Source: an uncultured Pseudomonadales bacterium
GTDB lineage: Bacteria > Pseudomonadota > Gammaproteobacteria > Pseudomonadales > Pseudohongiellaceae
Direction of reading: 5' to 3'
Assembly (NCBI GenBank): GCA_943842505.1
Contig: CALTDI010000004.1
Coordinates: forward strand, 186,001 to 250,000
DNA: 64,000 nt
Shown here: positions 18,086-27,499 of the stretch, one piece after another
How positions within the stretch are numbered: position 1 is the stretch's first letter
How the letters are laid out: the number at the start of each line of letters is the position of its first letter
The notes under the pieces: model-generated
Told to the model about the DNA's origin: nothing
Databases searched by the model: none
Seen by the model: the letters and a program-made list of their open reading frames with translations, nothing else
Translations under genes and position numbers: made by a program

Positions 18086-19417
18086 ATGGACATTAAAGAA
18101 CAAGACAGTCTGAGTATGATCGAATGGTTTCGCGCCTCGACCAGCTATATAAATACGCACAGAGGGAAAGTGTTCGTCGTGCTATTAAGCGGCGAAGCTC
18201 TGGCAGATAAGAATCTATCCAATGTCGTCTATGACCTTACCCTACTGCACAGCCTGGGCGTCAAACTCGTCCTCGTACACGGGGCCAGACCGCAAATCTC
18301 AGCGGCTCTAGAGGCCAGCGGCAAAGATTCTCAGTACCATAGAAATATCCGTATCACGGAGGCCGACTGTATTGAGACCGTGACCCAGATAGTCGGTGGG
18401 GAGAGCGCGAGACTCGAGGCTCTCTTTTCTATGGGTATTAGCAATTCACCCATGCAGGGCTCAGATGTGCGACTCTGCCGAGGCAATTTTGTAACGGCTA
18501 AGCCTGTCGGAATTCACGATGGCATCGATTATCAGTACACGGGCAAGGTCAGAAAGATTCGCTCCGCCGATATTCTAAGGCAGCTCGAGCAGAGTAATAT
18601 TGTGCTGCTTTCTAATCTGGGTTATTCGCTAACGGGAGAAGTATTCAATCTTTCCGCCGAAGAGGTAGCGACCGAGGTAGCTATCGAACTGCAAGCAGAG
18701 AAAATGATTCTCATGGTTCCAACCGAAGGCGTGCTAGACGACGAGGGAAGCCTCGTTGCTTCGCTGAGCGAAGAGGATGCCAAATTTTATGCAGACAAGC
18801 TCTCCAAGCTAGATGAAGATTCACAGTGTATCAGCCGCGCACTGGATGCGTGCCTGCGGGCCTATGCCAATCGAGTGCATCGCTCCCATCTAATAAGCTT
18901 TAGGGAAAACGGCGCACTTATTCGTGAACTATTCACACGACAGGGAAACGGCAGCCTGATCAGCAGTGACAGTTTCGAGAGCCTACGCGCCGCAACAATC
19001 GAGGATGTGGCCGGCATACTTCAGCTGATTAAGCCTCTGGAGGAAAACGGATCGCTTGTAGAGCGCTCCCGAGAATTACTTGAAACCGAGATCGACAACT
19101 TCAAGGTTATTGAATTGGAAGAGTCTATTATCGCCTGTGCCGCACTCTACCCAATTGGCGAAAGCTTCGCCGAGATTGCATGCATTGCTATCGACAGCCA
19201 CTTCCAGAAGAACGGTTACGGCGATCGCCTGCTGAACAGTTTAGAGAGCCAGGCCAAAAGTGATGGCATAAAGACCTTGTTCGTCCTGACTACGGTTGCA
19301 TCACACTGGTTTTTGGGTAAAGGGTTTCAGGAAGCGCAGCTGAGTGACTTGCCCGAGAAAAGACAGGAGTTGTACAACTACCAGCGGAAATCAAAAGTAT
19401 TGCTGAAGAAACTCTAG
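18086..19417 (+). CDS. argA: N-acetylglutamate synthase
   Basis: First step of arginine synthesis, acetyl-CoA plus glutamate to N-acetylglutamate. The 443-residue classical form has an N-terminal amino-acid-kinase-like domain (about 20-285; LVLVHGARPQI, VLLSNLGYSLTGEVFNL), which binds the feedback inhibitor arginine. The C-terminal GNAT domain (about 295-440) has CIAIDSHFQKNGYGDRLL as the acetyl-CoA loop. It is preceded closely by argE. It converges on folA with only 16 bases between the stop codons. Confidence 0.95.
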   Translation: MDIKEQDSLSMIEWFRASTSYINTHRGKVFVVLLSGEALADKNLSNVVYDLTLLHSLGVKLVLVHGARPQISAALEASGKDSQYHRNIRITEADCIETVTQIVGGESARLEALFSMGISNSPMQGSDVRLCRGNFVTAKPVGIHDGIDYQYTGKVRKIRSADILRQLEQSNIVLLSNLGYSLTGEVFNLSAEEVATEVAIELQAEKMILMVPTEGVLDDEGSLVASLSEEDAKFYADKLSKLDEDSQCISRALDACLRAYANRVHRSHLISFRENGALIRELFTRQGNGSLISSDSFESLRAATIEDVAGILQLIKPLEENGSLVERSRELLETEIDNFKVIELEESIIACAALYPIGESFAEIACIAIDSHFQKNGYGDRLLNSLESQAKSDGIKTLFVLTTVASHWFLGKGFQEAQLSDLPEKRQELYNYQRKSKVLLKKL

Positions 19418-19433
19418 GCTTGTCGCTAGAACA

Positions 19434-19940
19434 TTAGGCTATACGTTCTAACACACAGATACTGTAATCGTAGCTATTGGATTCGTCGCGCTGAAAATCT
19501 TGCCGCGAAACTTCTTTCCAATTTGCCTCATCAAACTCGGCCAGATAGGTATCGCCTTCGACGGTGGCATGCACTCGCGTTAGGTGTATAGAGTCAGCCA
19601 AGGGCAGGGCTGCCTGATACAGTATTGCGCCTCCGATCACGAATGCCTCTGCACTGCCCGTGGACTTCGATATTGTCTGGGCAAGTGCTACGGCTTGTTC
19701 CAGCGAACCCACAAACTCGGCACCTTCCGCCTGATATCCCGGCTTGCTGGTGATGACGATACTGGTTCTTCCAGGTAGTGCACGCCCTATAGATTCCCAG
19801 GTATTGCGCCCCATGATCATACAGTTACCCATGGTGGTGGACTTAAAATACTGCAGATCTGCAGGCAGATGCCAGGGTAGCCCATTGTCGCGGCCTATCA
19901 CGCGATTCTCTGACATGGCGCATATCAACGCAAGTTTCAT
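19434..19940 (-). CDS. folA: Dihydrofolate reductase
   Basis: NADPH-dependent reduction of dihydrofolate. The 168-residue type-I enzyme begins MKLALICAMSENRVIGRDNGLPWHLPADL, with W-H-L and the catalytic acidic residue. IMGRNTWESIGRALPGRT and FVIGGAILYQAALPLADSIHLT complete the fold. It lies 39 bases downstream of thyA on the same strand. The thyA product dihydrofolate is the substrate here, so the pair closes the thymidylate cycle. Confidence 0.96.
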   Translation of the reverse strand: MKLALICAMSENRVIGRDNGLPWHLPADLQYFKSTTMGNCMIMGRNTWESIGRALPGRTSIVITSKPGYQAEGAEFVGSLEQAVALAQTISKSTGSAEAFVIGGAILYQAALPLADSIHLTRVHATVEGDTYLAEFDEANWKEVSRQDFQRDESNSYDYSICVLERIA

Positions 19941-19979
19941 AAATGCATGCCCTTGGTAGTAGAAACGAAATACAAATAG

Positions 19980-20831
19980 CTAGACGGAGAAGGGATAGGC
20001 AATTGGGTCATGATGTTGATAGCCCTCAACCTCGAAGTCGTCCAAGCTAACCCAGGTTTCAATATCTTTTAGTGATTTAATGTCCGGGTTAATCTTTAAC
20101 TTAGGCAGGGCAAAGGGTTTACGCTGTAATTGCACATCACGCATCAACTCCACCTGATCTTCATAAATATGGGCATTAACGATCTTATGGTACGCAAGCC
20201 CCGCCGACTTACCGGTAATCTGCGCGACGAGGGCTAATAGGGCAAACACTTGAATCTGATTAAAATTTAATCCTAGAGGAACGTCACAAGATCGTTGGTA
20301 GCTGGTCAGATAGAGAACGTCACCTAATAATGAAAACGTATGGGTGTGCATACAAGGACGCAGACAGCCCTGGTCGAACTCTCCGGGATTATAGAATGTC
20401 AGAATCTCACCACGATCATCGATACCCTTGGTGAGGTTGTCGACTATTTTCTTCAACTGATCAATAGTCGATCCATCCGGCTTCTGCCAACGTCTACCCT
20501 GAACACCATAGACACGCCCCATATCGTCCCGGCCCTTGCGCACAGGATTATTCAACCATGCTTCATTATCATTCGCGTTAGCATCCCAGGACTTCGTACC
20601 TAGTTCACGGAAATCGGCAGCGTTGTCCAGACCCTTCAGATAACCAAGTAATTCGGCGATGGCCGCCTTCCAGAAACTCTTGCGCGTTGTAATGATAGGA
20701 AATTTGTTACCCGCCACATCATAGTTAAGGTCGGCATTGATGACGGTAAGGCATTTCTTGCCCGTGCGTTCATTCTCAATCCAGACACCTTCGTCGACGA
20801 TTCTCTGACAGAGATTTAAATATTGCTGCAT
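19980..20831 (-). CDS. thyA: Thymidylate synthase
   Basis: Converts dUMP to dTMP using methylenetetrahydrofolate. It has 283 residues, slightly longer than the E. coli enzyme. The catalytic Cys160 lies in [11 protein letters not shown]; in E. coli the matching stretch is PPCHAFYQF, so the residues after the Cys differ. [18 protein letters not shown] carries the phosphate-binding Arg and the Asn. The N-terminal [20 protein letters not shown] is typical. It sits between lgt and folA, the conserved gammaproteobacterial order. Confidence 0.95.
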   Translation of the reverse strand: MQQYLNLCQRIVDEGVWIENERTGKKCLTVINADLNYDVAGNKFPIITTRKSFWKAAIAELLGYLKGLDNAADFRELGTKSWDANANDNEAWLNNPVRKGRDDMGRVYGVQGRRWQKPDGSTIDQLKKIVDNLTKGIDDRGEILTFYNPGEFDQGCLRPCMHTHTFSLLGDVLYLTSYQRSCDVPLGLNFNQIQVFALLALVAQITGKSAGLAYHKIVNAHIYEDQVELMRDVQLQRKPFALPKLKINPDIKSLKDIETWVSLDDFEVEGYQHHDPIAYPFSV

Positions 20832-20866
20832 GGCGCTATCACTTTTCCTAATTTATTTTCTTAAAC

Positions 20867-21667
20867 TTACACTTCTTTTACGTGTGGCTGCGACTTCCTA
20901 TAGGCGAGTAGCATTAGTATCACGCCACCGATAATTAATGGCGCGGACAAGACTTGCCCCATAGTGAGCCAATCGAAGGCAACATAGCCTAGGTGCAAGT
21001 CGGGTTCACGATAAAATTCGACAAAGAACCTAAAGCTTCCGTATCCCAGTGCAAACAAGCCCGTTACCGCCATCCGCGGCCTTGGCTTCGACGAGAACCA
21101 CCATACTAGAGTAAACAGTACTACGCCCTCTAGAACTACTTCATACAACTGCGAGGGGTGTCTTGCCAGCTCATCGACATGAGGAAAGACCATACCCCAA
21201 GCCACATCGGTCGGTCTGCCCCAGAGCTCACCGCCGATAAAATTGCCGAATCTTCCGGCGCCCAGTCCGAAAGGTACGAAGGGCGCGATAAAATCCATGA
21301 CCTCGAAGAATTCTTTCTTGATGCTGCGCGAATACAGGAAGAATGCGAGAAGTACCCCTAACAAGCCTCCATGAAAAGACATGCCTCCTTCCCAAACCCT
21401 CAGTATCCATATTGGGTCGGAGATAAATCGATCGAAGTTGTAGAACAGCACAGAGCCCATCCGCCCACCGAGCACAGCGCCCATGGCTCCATAGAATACT
21501 AGGTCTGATATCTGCTCCGCGGTCCACTCCCCCGGAGACTGCTTGCTGCGGTAACTTGCCAGTGCCCAGGCACCCCCGAAGGCGATCATATACATGATTC
21601 CATACCAATGGATGCTAATGGGGCCTAGTGATAGCGCCACTGGATCGAACTGCGGAAATGTCAGCAT
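20867..21667 (-). CDS. lgt: Prolipoprotein diacylglyceryl transferase
   Basis: An inner-membrane enzyme that attaches diacylglycerol to the lipobox cysteine of prelipoproteins. The 266 residues form about seven membrane helices. Signature elements are [13 protein letters not shown] (His99 region), [19 protein letters not shown] (139 onward) and RHPSQLYE. It is the first gene of a lgt-thyA-folA run. Its substrates include the imelysin-like lipoprotein encoded in this window. Confidence 0.96.
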   Translation of the reverse strand: MLTFPQFDPVALSLGPISIHWYGIMYMIAFGGAWALASYRSKQSPGEWTAEQISDLVFYGAMGAVLGGRMGSVLFYNFDRFISDPIWILRVWEGGMSFHGGLLGVLLAFFLYSRSIKKEFFEVMDFIAPFVPFGLGAGRFGNFIGGELWGRPTDVAWGMVFPHVDELARHPSQLYEVVLEGVVLFTLVWWFSSKPRPRMAVTGLFALGYGSFRFFVEFYREPDLHLGYVAFDWLTMGQVLSAPLIIGGVILMLLAYRKSQPHVKEV

Positions 21668-21807
21668 GAGTTAGCGTCGTCTGTGTGCGTTAGACAGCCT
21701 TAGGGCCGATGAGTATCCATTATACTCAACCCGTGACAAGAAAGTTTGGCAAATTTGCAGGCAGCACGTTCTGTCCATTCGCTTCCCGAGAAGCTAACAT
21801 AGCGACA

Positions 21808-22590
21808 ATGTGCCTTATCATTTTTGCTTACCAGACGAACCCCCTTTTCCCCCTCGTAGTTGCTGCCAATAGAGACGAACTCTTCGCCCGACCAACCGCC
21901 CAAGCCGGCCTTTGGACAGATGAAGAATCCGGTAAACAGATACTCTCTGGCAGGGATTTACAGGCGGGCGGAACTTGGCTGGGCATTACCCAAAGTGGAC
22001 GGTTCGCCGCTGTTACGAATATTCGAGATCCATCGCAGACCGAGCGCAGGCCCCGGTCTCGCGGCGATCTGACGCGGCTATTTCTAGCGGGCGATGATTC
22101 TGCCGAGCAGTATTGTGCCCGTCTAGCCGAAAGCTACGACCAATTCGCCGGCTATAACCTGCTCGTGGGTGATGGCGATTCCCTCTATTATGTGAACAAT
22201 CAGGAAGAGAAGGCCTGGAGGCTAGAGCCCGGTATCTTTGGGCTTTCCAATGGCCTATTGAATTCCTCCTGGCCTAAGATAGACAGGGGAAGAGAGGTGC
22301 TGACGTCTCTGCTGGACGCACCCCAGGCTCTGCATACCGATGCGCTAATAGATATGATGGGTGACAGATCACAGGCTGCAGACGCCGACCTGCCTAATAC
22401 AGGAATCGGCATAGAGATCGAGCGCAAGCTGTCATCTGCTTTTATACTGAACCCTCAGAGGGGGTATGGAACGCTATGCTCTACCGCCCTAATCTTCGAA
22501 AAGTCTGGTAACAAGCGATTCAGTGAACAGAACTTCGACCACCTAGGGAACAAGACTCAGGGGCATTCCTACCAGCTACCCGCCCTCTAA
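21808..22590 (+). CDS. NRDE family protein (TANGO2-like)
   Basis: A 260-residue member of the NRDE/TANGO2 family. The invariant start MCLIIFA places Cys at position 2, followed by VAANRDELFARPT (the NRDE motif) and GRDLQAGGTWLGI. Because of this N-terminus I use ATG 21808 and not the open frame from 21709. TANGO2 homologues have been linked to heme trafficking and to Ntn-hydrolase-like chemistry; the bacterial function is not settled. It starts the plus-strand block inserted between lgt and ptsP. Confidence 0.88.
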   Translation: MCLIIFAYQTNPLFPLVVAANRDELFARPTAQAGLWTDEESGKQILSGRDLQAGGTWLGITQSGRFAAVTNIRDPSQTERRPRSRGDLTRLFLAGDDSAEQYCARLAESYDQFAGYNLLVGDGDSLYYVNNQEEKAWRLEPGIFGLSNGLLNSSWPKIDRGREVLTSLLDAPQALHTDALIDMMGDRSQAADADLPNTGIGIEIERKLSSAFILNPQRGYGTLCSTALIFEKSGNKRFSEQNFDHLGNKTQGHSYQLPAL

Positions 22591-22654
22591 CGCTTATCTC
22601 AACGCTGCATATTCGCTCATTCTCTCTATTAACTACGGCCATCACGAGGTCATC

Positions 22655-23233
22655 ATGTACATACCCAAGCACTTTAACGTCAGCGACGAAGAGTCTATTC
22701 GCAATTTTATTGAAGAGAACTCCTTTGGCCAATTGATCTCTACTCATGAAGGCTCGCTAGCCTCTACACATATGCCCTTCCTCTACGACGCTCAAAATAG
22801 AAAGCTCCTGGGGCACCTGGCGAAAGCCAACCCTCAATGGCAACAAATACAGAGCCAACATGTCTTGGTCACCATGCAGGGTGATCATGCCTATGTGAGC
22901 CCAAGCTGGTATGAGTCTGCCGGCGTCCCGACTTGGAACTATCAGGCGGTTCATTTGGAAGGCGTCGCTGAGAACTTCGATGACCCCGAGAGGCTCAAAG
23001 TTGTAGTCGATGCACTTACTAACAAGCACGAGTCTGCTTACAGCGCTCCCTGGAAACCTGACTATGCGGCTTCTATGTTGCACGGCATCGTTGGAATCGA
23101 GATCTCCATAACTTCTATCCAATGTAAGTTCAAACTCAGTCAAAACCGAAGTGAGAGTGATCAAACTTCTGTTAGAGACCGGCTGGCAGAAAGCGGACAC
23201 AATGCTCTGGCCACGGCGATGGGCCGCACCTAA
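22655..23233 (+). CDS. FMN-binding negative transcriptional regulator (PaiB-like)
   Basis: A 192-residue PaiB-family flavin-binding split-barrel protein. MYIPKHFNVSDEESIRNFI, FGQLISTH, STHMPFLYD, GHLAKANPQW and YVSPSWYES...VPTWNYQAVHLEG are all characteristic. Members are annotated as regulators after Bacillus PaiB, though many may simply bind FMN or heme. AGGTCATC before the ATG is a modest ribosome-binding site. It is the second gene of the plus-strand block and does not point to one pathway with its neighbours. Confidence 0.85.
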   Translation: MYIPKHFNVSDEESIRNFIEENSFGQLISTHEGSLASTHMPFLYDAQNRKLLGHLAKANPQWQQIQSQHVLVTMQGDHAYVSPSWYESAGVPTWNYQAVHLEGVAENFDDPERLKVVVDALTNKHESAYSAPWKPDYAASMLHGIVGIEISITSIQCKFKLSQNRSESDQTSVRDRLAESGHNALATAMGRT

Positions 23234-23332
23234 GGCGAAGCCTGTGTAAGTGTTTGCATGCTTTCGCTATTACTGTATGTTTGCAATAGATTGGATAGAA
23301 CAATTCATAGAATTATTCATCAGGAGAGAACT

Positions 23333-23617
23333 ATGGCGAACGAAGGTTATCATGAGCCAATCGAAGAGCTATCAGACGAAACGCGAGACATGCATAGAGC
23401 GATTACTTCCCTAATGGAAGAGTTAGAAGCTGTCGATTGGTACAACCAGCGCGTCGATGCATGTAAGGACAAGGAACTCAAAGCAATACTCGAGCACAAT
23501 CGAGACGAAGAGAAAGAACATGCCGCCATGGTCCTCGAATGGATTCGTCGAAGAGACTCTGTTCTAGATAAAGAACTCAAAGACTATCTTTTTACCGACA
23601 AAGAAATCGGCCACTAG
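23333..23617 (+). CDS. Encapsulated-ferritin-like protein (EncFtn family)
   Basis: A 94-residue protein closely resembling the cargo ferroxidase EncFtn of encapsulin nanocompartments. MEELEAVDWYNQRVDA and HNRDEEKEHAAMVLEWIRR are nearly the family consensus. By comparison with Rhodospirillum rubrum EncFtn, the di-iron ligands would be Glu30 and Glu60/His63, with Glu32, Trp36 and Tyr37 as site residues; all are present. I use ATG 23333, with AGGAGAG at ideal spacing. The protein stops 12 residues after the last helix, so there is no C-terminal encapsulin-targeting tail. No encapsulin shell gene is adjacent; the next gene is a broken carbonic anhydrase. Confidence 0.88.
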   Translation: MANEGYHEPIEELSDETRDMHRAITSLMEELEAVDWYNQRVDACKDKELKAILEHNRDEEKEHAAMVLEWIRRRDSVLDKELKDYLFTDKEIGH

Positions 23618-23636
23618 TCAACTGAGTAAAGCGCCA

Positions 23637-24234
23637 ATGATACCTGCCGCGGGCGCATTACAAAGACTAAAAAAACAACGATACATTTCGATCAGGCTAG
23701 GGCTTTCATCTGGAGACAGAAGCTCTACTAAAATTGAATTCGCAGAAAGATCAGAAACCTTTTGCGATAGTGTTGGGCTGTTCTGATCCGAGAGTTCCCG
23801 CCGAGATTGTTTTCGGACAAGGTATAGGCGATATCTTTGTTATTCGCGCCGCGGGCAATATCGTCGCACCCTCACAGATTGCGAGTATCGAGTTCGCCGC
23901 TGAAAACTTCGGCACTCGTCTGGTGGTCCTCCTCGGTCATTCCAGATGCGGGGCGGTTCAGGTTACTCTCGAGCAACTGGTCAAACCCTTAGAGAATCGA
24001 TCGCCTCATCTGTCTTCTATTGTGGATAGAATCCGTCCAGCGGTAGAGTATTTACTGGAGTCGAACGGCGATGAAGACCTAATGAGCAGGGCGGTGCGCG
24101 CTAACATCGATGCATCTGTCAATAATCTACATCTTGGCTCGGACATACTGAAGTACCTTGCCGAGGAGAAGGGCCTGATAATTATCGGTGCCGAATACTG
24201 CCGCGATACTGGTGCGGTAACCTTCATCGAATAA
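23637..24234 (+). pseudogene. Beta-class carbonic anhydrase with disrupted N-terminus
   Basis: The frame from TTG 23734 encodes 166 residues of a beta-carbonic anhydrase (CO2 hydration). The zinc site looks intact: C-x-D-x-R in GCSDPRVPAE and H-x2-C in GHSRCGAV. The usual first 40-50 residues are missing from that frame. They can be traced upstream: ATG 23637 opens MIPAAGALQRLKK, then a run of seven A's (23669-23675) shifts the frame. Removing one A gives NNDTFRSG, like the family's GN-x2-F-x-SG, followed by an amber codon at 23698-23700 in the carbonic-anhydrase frame. TTG 23734 has no well-placed ribosome-binding site. I read this as an inactivated gene; a shortened active form from an internal start is less likely. 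Confidence 0.65.
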
Positions 24235-24243
24235 CACTGCCCG

Positions 24244-24264
24244 CTTCACAGCAGCAATGTGAAG
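24244..24264. repeat. Inverted repeat between convergent genes
   Basis: CTTCACA and TGTGAAG form a perfect 7-bp stem with a 7-base loop between the carbonic anhydrase and ptsP. There is no T-run on either side, so it is not a standard intrinsic terminator, but its convergent intergenic position suggests it may help end transcription. Confidence 0.5.
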
Positions 24265-24296
24265 TCGCAGCGTCCCATCGGTATAGCAAGCGCTAT

Positions 24297-26570
24297 TTAA
24301 TTTGTACGTGACGAGCGCAGCAGTCGATCGACACCCGCATTGTACAATGCCAAGTCTACGGCGCTGCGAATCATCTGCGCATCATCCATCGCCATCACAT
24401 CCTCTAAAAGTTTTTCGGCGACTTCCAATGTGATACTACGCAGAACAGATTTAACTTTGAGCAGCGAAGCGGCATTCATAGAAAGCACGTCATATCCCAT
24501 CGCCATCAATAATACAGCCGCACCTGGATCTCCCGCCATCTCTCCACAGATGCTTACCGGCTTGCCTTCCGCTACCGCTCCATTCACTACTTGCTGCAGC
24601 GCACCAAGCACAGCAGGGTGAAAGGCCGAATAGAGATTAGCCACACGCGGATTGTTTCTATCGACCGCCAGTAGATATTGGGTCAGGTCGTTGCTGCCTA
24701 CAGAAATGAAGTCTACTAACTTGGCCAGTGCACGGGTCTGATAGACGGCAGCCGGCAGTTCGATCATAACGCCTACAGGAGGGAACTTGACCTTAATTCC
24801 CTCTTGAACCAAGTCTCGATAAGCCTTCTTAATAAGCTGCAGTGCCGAGGTCACTTCATTGATATTACTGATCATAGGCAACATGATCTGAAGATTCTCA
24901 AGGCCAACACTGGCGCGCAACATGGCGTGTATCTGTGCCGTAAAAATTTCTGGATGATCCAGCGTGACACGAATTCCACGCCAACCGAGGAAGGGATTGG
25001 CTTCTACTATTGGAAAATAGGTTAGTGACTTGTCTCCACCGATATCTAGTGTACGCATGGTCACTAGCTTTGGAGCGAAGGCCTCTAGTTGTTCACGATA
25101 GATCTCATATTGTTCCTGCTCGCTCGGAAAACGTTCGCTAAGAAGGAACGGCACCTCTGTTCGAAACAATCCTATCCCTTCTGCTCCCTTGTCAAGAGAG
25201 CGCACAACATCCGTCATTAGCCCCGTATTAACCCACAGATGCACACGATGGTTATCCGCGGTCTCACAGGGGAGGTCTATCAATCCTTCTAAGCCCTTGT
25301 CTAGCTGATTCTGCTCCTCGATCGTTTCGAGATAGTGCGTGCGTATCTGATCCGACGGGTTCGTTATCACCTCACCCTTGTAACCATCGATAATGATTTC
25401 TTTCCCATGCAACTGCGTATAGGGTAGGTCTATCGCTCCCATCACAGTGGGTATGCCCATAGTTCGGGCAAGAATCGCAACGTGAGAGTTACCGGAGCCC
25501 TTTACGGAAACCAAACCCTTCAATTTAGACTCTGGGACTTCGGCCAACATAGACGGCGTGATCTCTTCGCTTACCAAGATGGTGTTGTCTGCATACTCCG
25601 TCGTCTGGACTACCTTCTCCTGCAGATAGAAGAGTATGCGCGCGCATAGATCCTTGATATCGACGGCACGCTCGCTCAGATAGGGATCGTCCATCTCCTC
25701 GAAGGTTCTCACATGTTCTTTTGCTACATAGGCAAGAGCACCCTGAGCCCAGTAGCCCATTCTTATCCTCTGCACGATCTCATTACCCAGTGCCGCATCG
25801 TCCAACATTCGCACGTAGACATCGAAGAGTTGGCGCTCTTCTTCGGCTACCTGCCCGGCTAGCTTGGTATGCAGATTGCGCATGTCCTGTCTTACCATCT
25901 CAAGACAGCTATTGAAAAATGCTACTTCGCTCTCGATGTCTTGTATGCGCCGTTGTGGAATCTGGCTAAGGTCAGCAAGTGGAAAAACAACAACGACCTC
26001 TCCAATGGCAGCACCGGAAGATCCTGAGACACCTGAGAAAACAGTGTCTGAAGTCTTGTGACCGGAAGGGCTCATACCTTCGACTGCGCCGGTTGCCTCT
26101 GCGTGGGCAATTACTCCAGCGAGCTGTGCCGAGAGTGTAATTAGAAAAGCTTCTTCGCTTTCATCAAAGCGTCGTCGCTCTTCATGTTGAACTACCAATA
26201 CACCCAGCACAGAACGATGATGGATAATGGGTACGCCAAGAAATGAATGATAGAGTTCTTCGCCGGTGTCTTTTAGATAGTGAAAGCTTGGATGCAAAGA
26301 GGCATCCTGCAGATTAATCGGTTCCGCATGTTTCGCAACAAGGCCGACAAGTCCTTCTCCGGCTTCCAGACTAACATGACCAATTGATCCCTTATTCAGA
26401 CCATCAGAGGCCATCAATACATGTGCATTGATATCACTGTCTAGCAAAAATACAGAGCAGACTTGCGTGTCCAATGCTTCACGCACTTTGCGGACAATAA
26501 TATCCAGTGCCGACTGCAGGTCTCTGGCTGCGTTTACTTTCTGTACAATGCTTCGCAATCGCTCAAGCAT
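24297..26570 (-). CDS. ptsP: Phosphoenolpyruvate-protein phosphotransferase PtsP (EI-Ntr)
   Basis: First enzyme of the nitrogen-related phosphotransferase system. It takes phosphate from PEP and passes it to NPr and then EIIA-Ntr, in a regulatory rather than sugar-transport role. The 757 residues comprise an N-terminal GAF domain (about 10-160), the EI N-terminal domain, the phosphohistidine domain with His363 in GSGNSHVAILARTMG, and the PEP-binding barrel (EGIGLFRTEVPFL, SVGSNDLTQYLLAVDR, ICGEMAGDP). rppH lies 174 bases upstream on the same strand, as in E. coli, where rppH-ptsP-lgt-thyA are adjacent. Confidence 0.96.
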   Translation of the reverse strand: MLERLRSIVQKVNAARDLQSALDIIVRKVREALDTQVCSVFLLDSDINAHVLMASDGLNKGSIGHVSLEAGEGLVGLVAKHAEPINLQDASLHPSFHYLKDTGEELYHSFLGVPIIHHRSVLGVLVVQHEERRRFDESEEAFLITLSAQLAGVIAHAEATGAVEGMSPSGHKTSDTVFSGVSGSSGAAIGEVVVVFPLADLSQIPQRRIQDIESEVAFFNSCLEMVRQDMRNLHTKLAGQVAEEERQLFDVYVRMLDDAALGNEIVQRIRMGYWAQGALAYVAKEHVRTFEEMDDPYLSERAVDIKDLCARILFYLQEKVVQTTEYADNTILVSEEITPSMLAEVPESKLKGLVSVKGSGNSHVAILARTMGIPTVMGAIDLPYTQLHGKEIIIDGYKGEVITNPSDQIRTHYLETIEEQNQLDKGLEGLIDLPCETADNHRVHLWVNTGLMTDVVRSLDKGAEGIGLFRTEVPFLLSERFPSEQEQYEIYREQLEAFAPKLVTMRTLDIGGDKSLTYFPIVEANPFLGWRGIRVTLDHPEIFTAQIHAMLRASVGLENLQIMLPMISNINEVTSALQLIKKAYRDLVQEGIKVKFPPVGVMIELPAAVYQTRALAKLVDFISVGSNDLTQYLLAVDRNNPRVANLYSAFHPAVLGALQQVVNGAVAEGKPVSICGEMAGDPGAAVLLMAMGYDVLSMNAASLLKVKSVLRSITLEVAEKLLEDVMAMDDAQMIRSAVDLALYNAGVDRLLRSSRTN

Positions 26571-26744
26571 TAAGTTTTACTCCAAATCTATCGACGCAAA
26601 TCTGTTTCGCGCAATCGATACTAATTCGTTAACTACAATAGGGCTTGAAAGTTTGATCCCCAATTCCAGAGCGCGAACTGGGTTTATTGATGGTCATGCT
26701 ACTACTTATAATTATTCAAGCTTCTGCATGATGCGGCTTTTTTC

Positions 26745-27242
26745 TCAAGTGCCTACAGGATTGCCTATATAGCTACTAAGCGGAGTCTCGAGTTGTTGCA
26801 GTGCCTTGCGGTAGACATCTCTCTTAAACTCAATTACCTGGTCTACCGGATACCAAAAATTCACCCAACGCCAATCATCGAATTCTGGTTTGCCAGTTTT
26901 ACTCAGTTCGACTCTGCTGTCGTCGCTCTCGAGACTCAACAAAAACCATTTCTGTTTCTGCCCTATGCACGGCGGATCGCTGTGTTGACGTATAAAGTTT
27001 TCGGGAAGGCGATAATGCAACCAGTCTTCGGTCTGATGAAGAATCTGTACATCCGCTTCAGACAGGCCAACCTCTTCGTCCAACTCCCGAAACAAGGCCT
27101 CTTCCACCGATTCACTCTGCTTGATACCGCCCTGTGGAAACTGCCAAGCACTCTGCCCTATTCTTTTCGCCCAGAGCAATTGTCCTTGCTTGTTGCAAAT
27201 CACAATGCCGACATTTGAACGAAATCCCTCTGAATCTATCAC
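26745..27242 (-). CDS. rppH: RNA pyrophosphohydrolase RppH
   Basis: Removes pyrophosphate from the 5' triphosphate end of mRNA, starting decay by RNase E. The 165 residues contain the Nudix box at about 38-60: GG-x5-E-x7-RE-x2-EE-x-G ([15 protein letters not shown]). [26 protein letters not shown] and WQFPQGGI are the standard RppH start, and [17 protein letters not shown] is the conserved C-terminal half. It is divergent from the HAD phosphatase and upstream of ptsP. Confidence 0.96.
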   Translation of the reverse strand: MIDSEGFRSNVGIVICNKQGQLLWAKRIGQSAWQFPQGGIKQSESVEEALFRELDEEVGLSEADVQILHQTEDWLHYRLPENFIRQHSDPPCIGQKQKWFLLSLESDDSRVELSKTGKPEFDDWRWVNFWYPVDQVIEFKRDVYRKALQQLETPLSSYIGNPVGT

Positions 27243-27499
27243 TGCCTTTAACCCTTATGGTGAACATATTCGCTCATTGTTTCACAAATGCGCCTATTTG
27301 ATCAATGGCGGGAGTCGTCCAAATAGCGATCTTTTCCAATTATTTCAATATGTTATCTGCATATTCAGCATGTCCAACTGGACTGGTTTTAACTCCATCT
27401 CAGTGCAGATTTGAGCCTGAGGCGGCTATAATGGCCGAATTGGCTAGATTGCCAATACCCATATACCAGTATTTGCGCAAGAATCAGCAGAGGAACACT

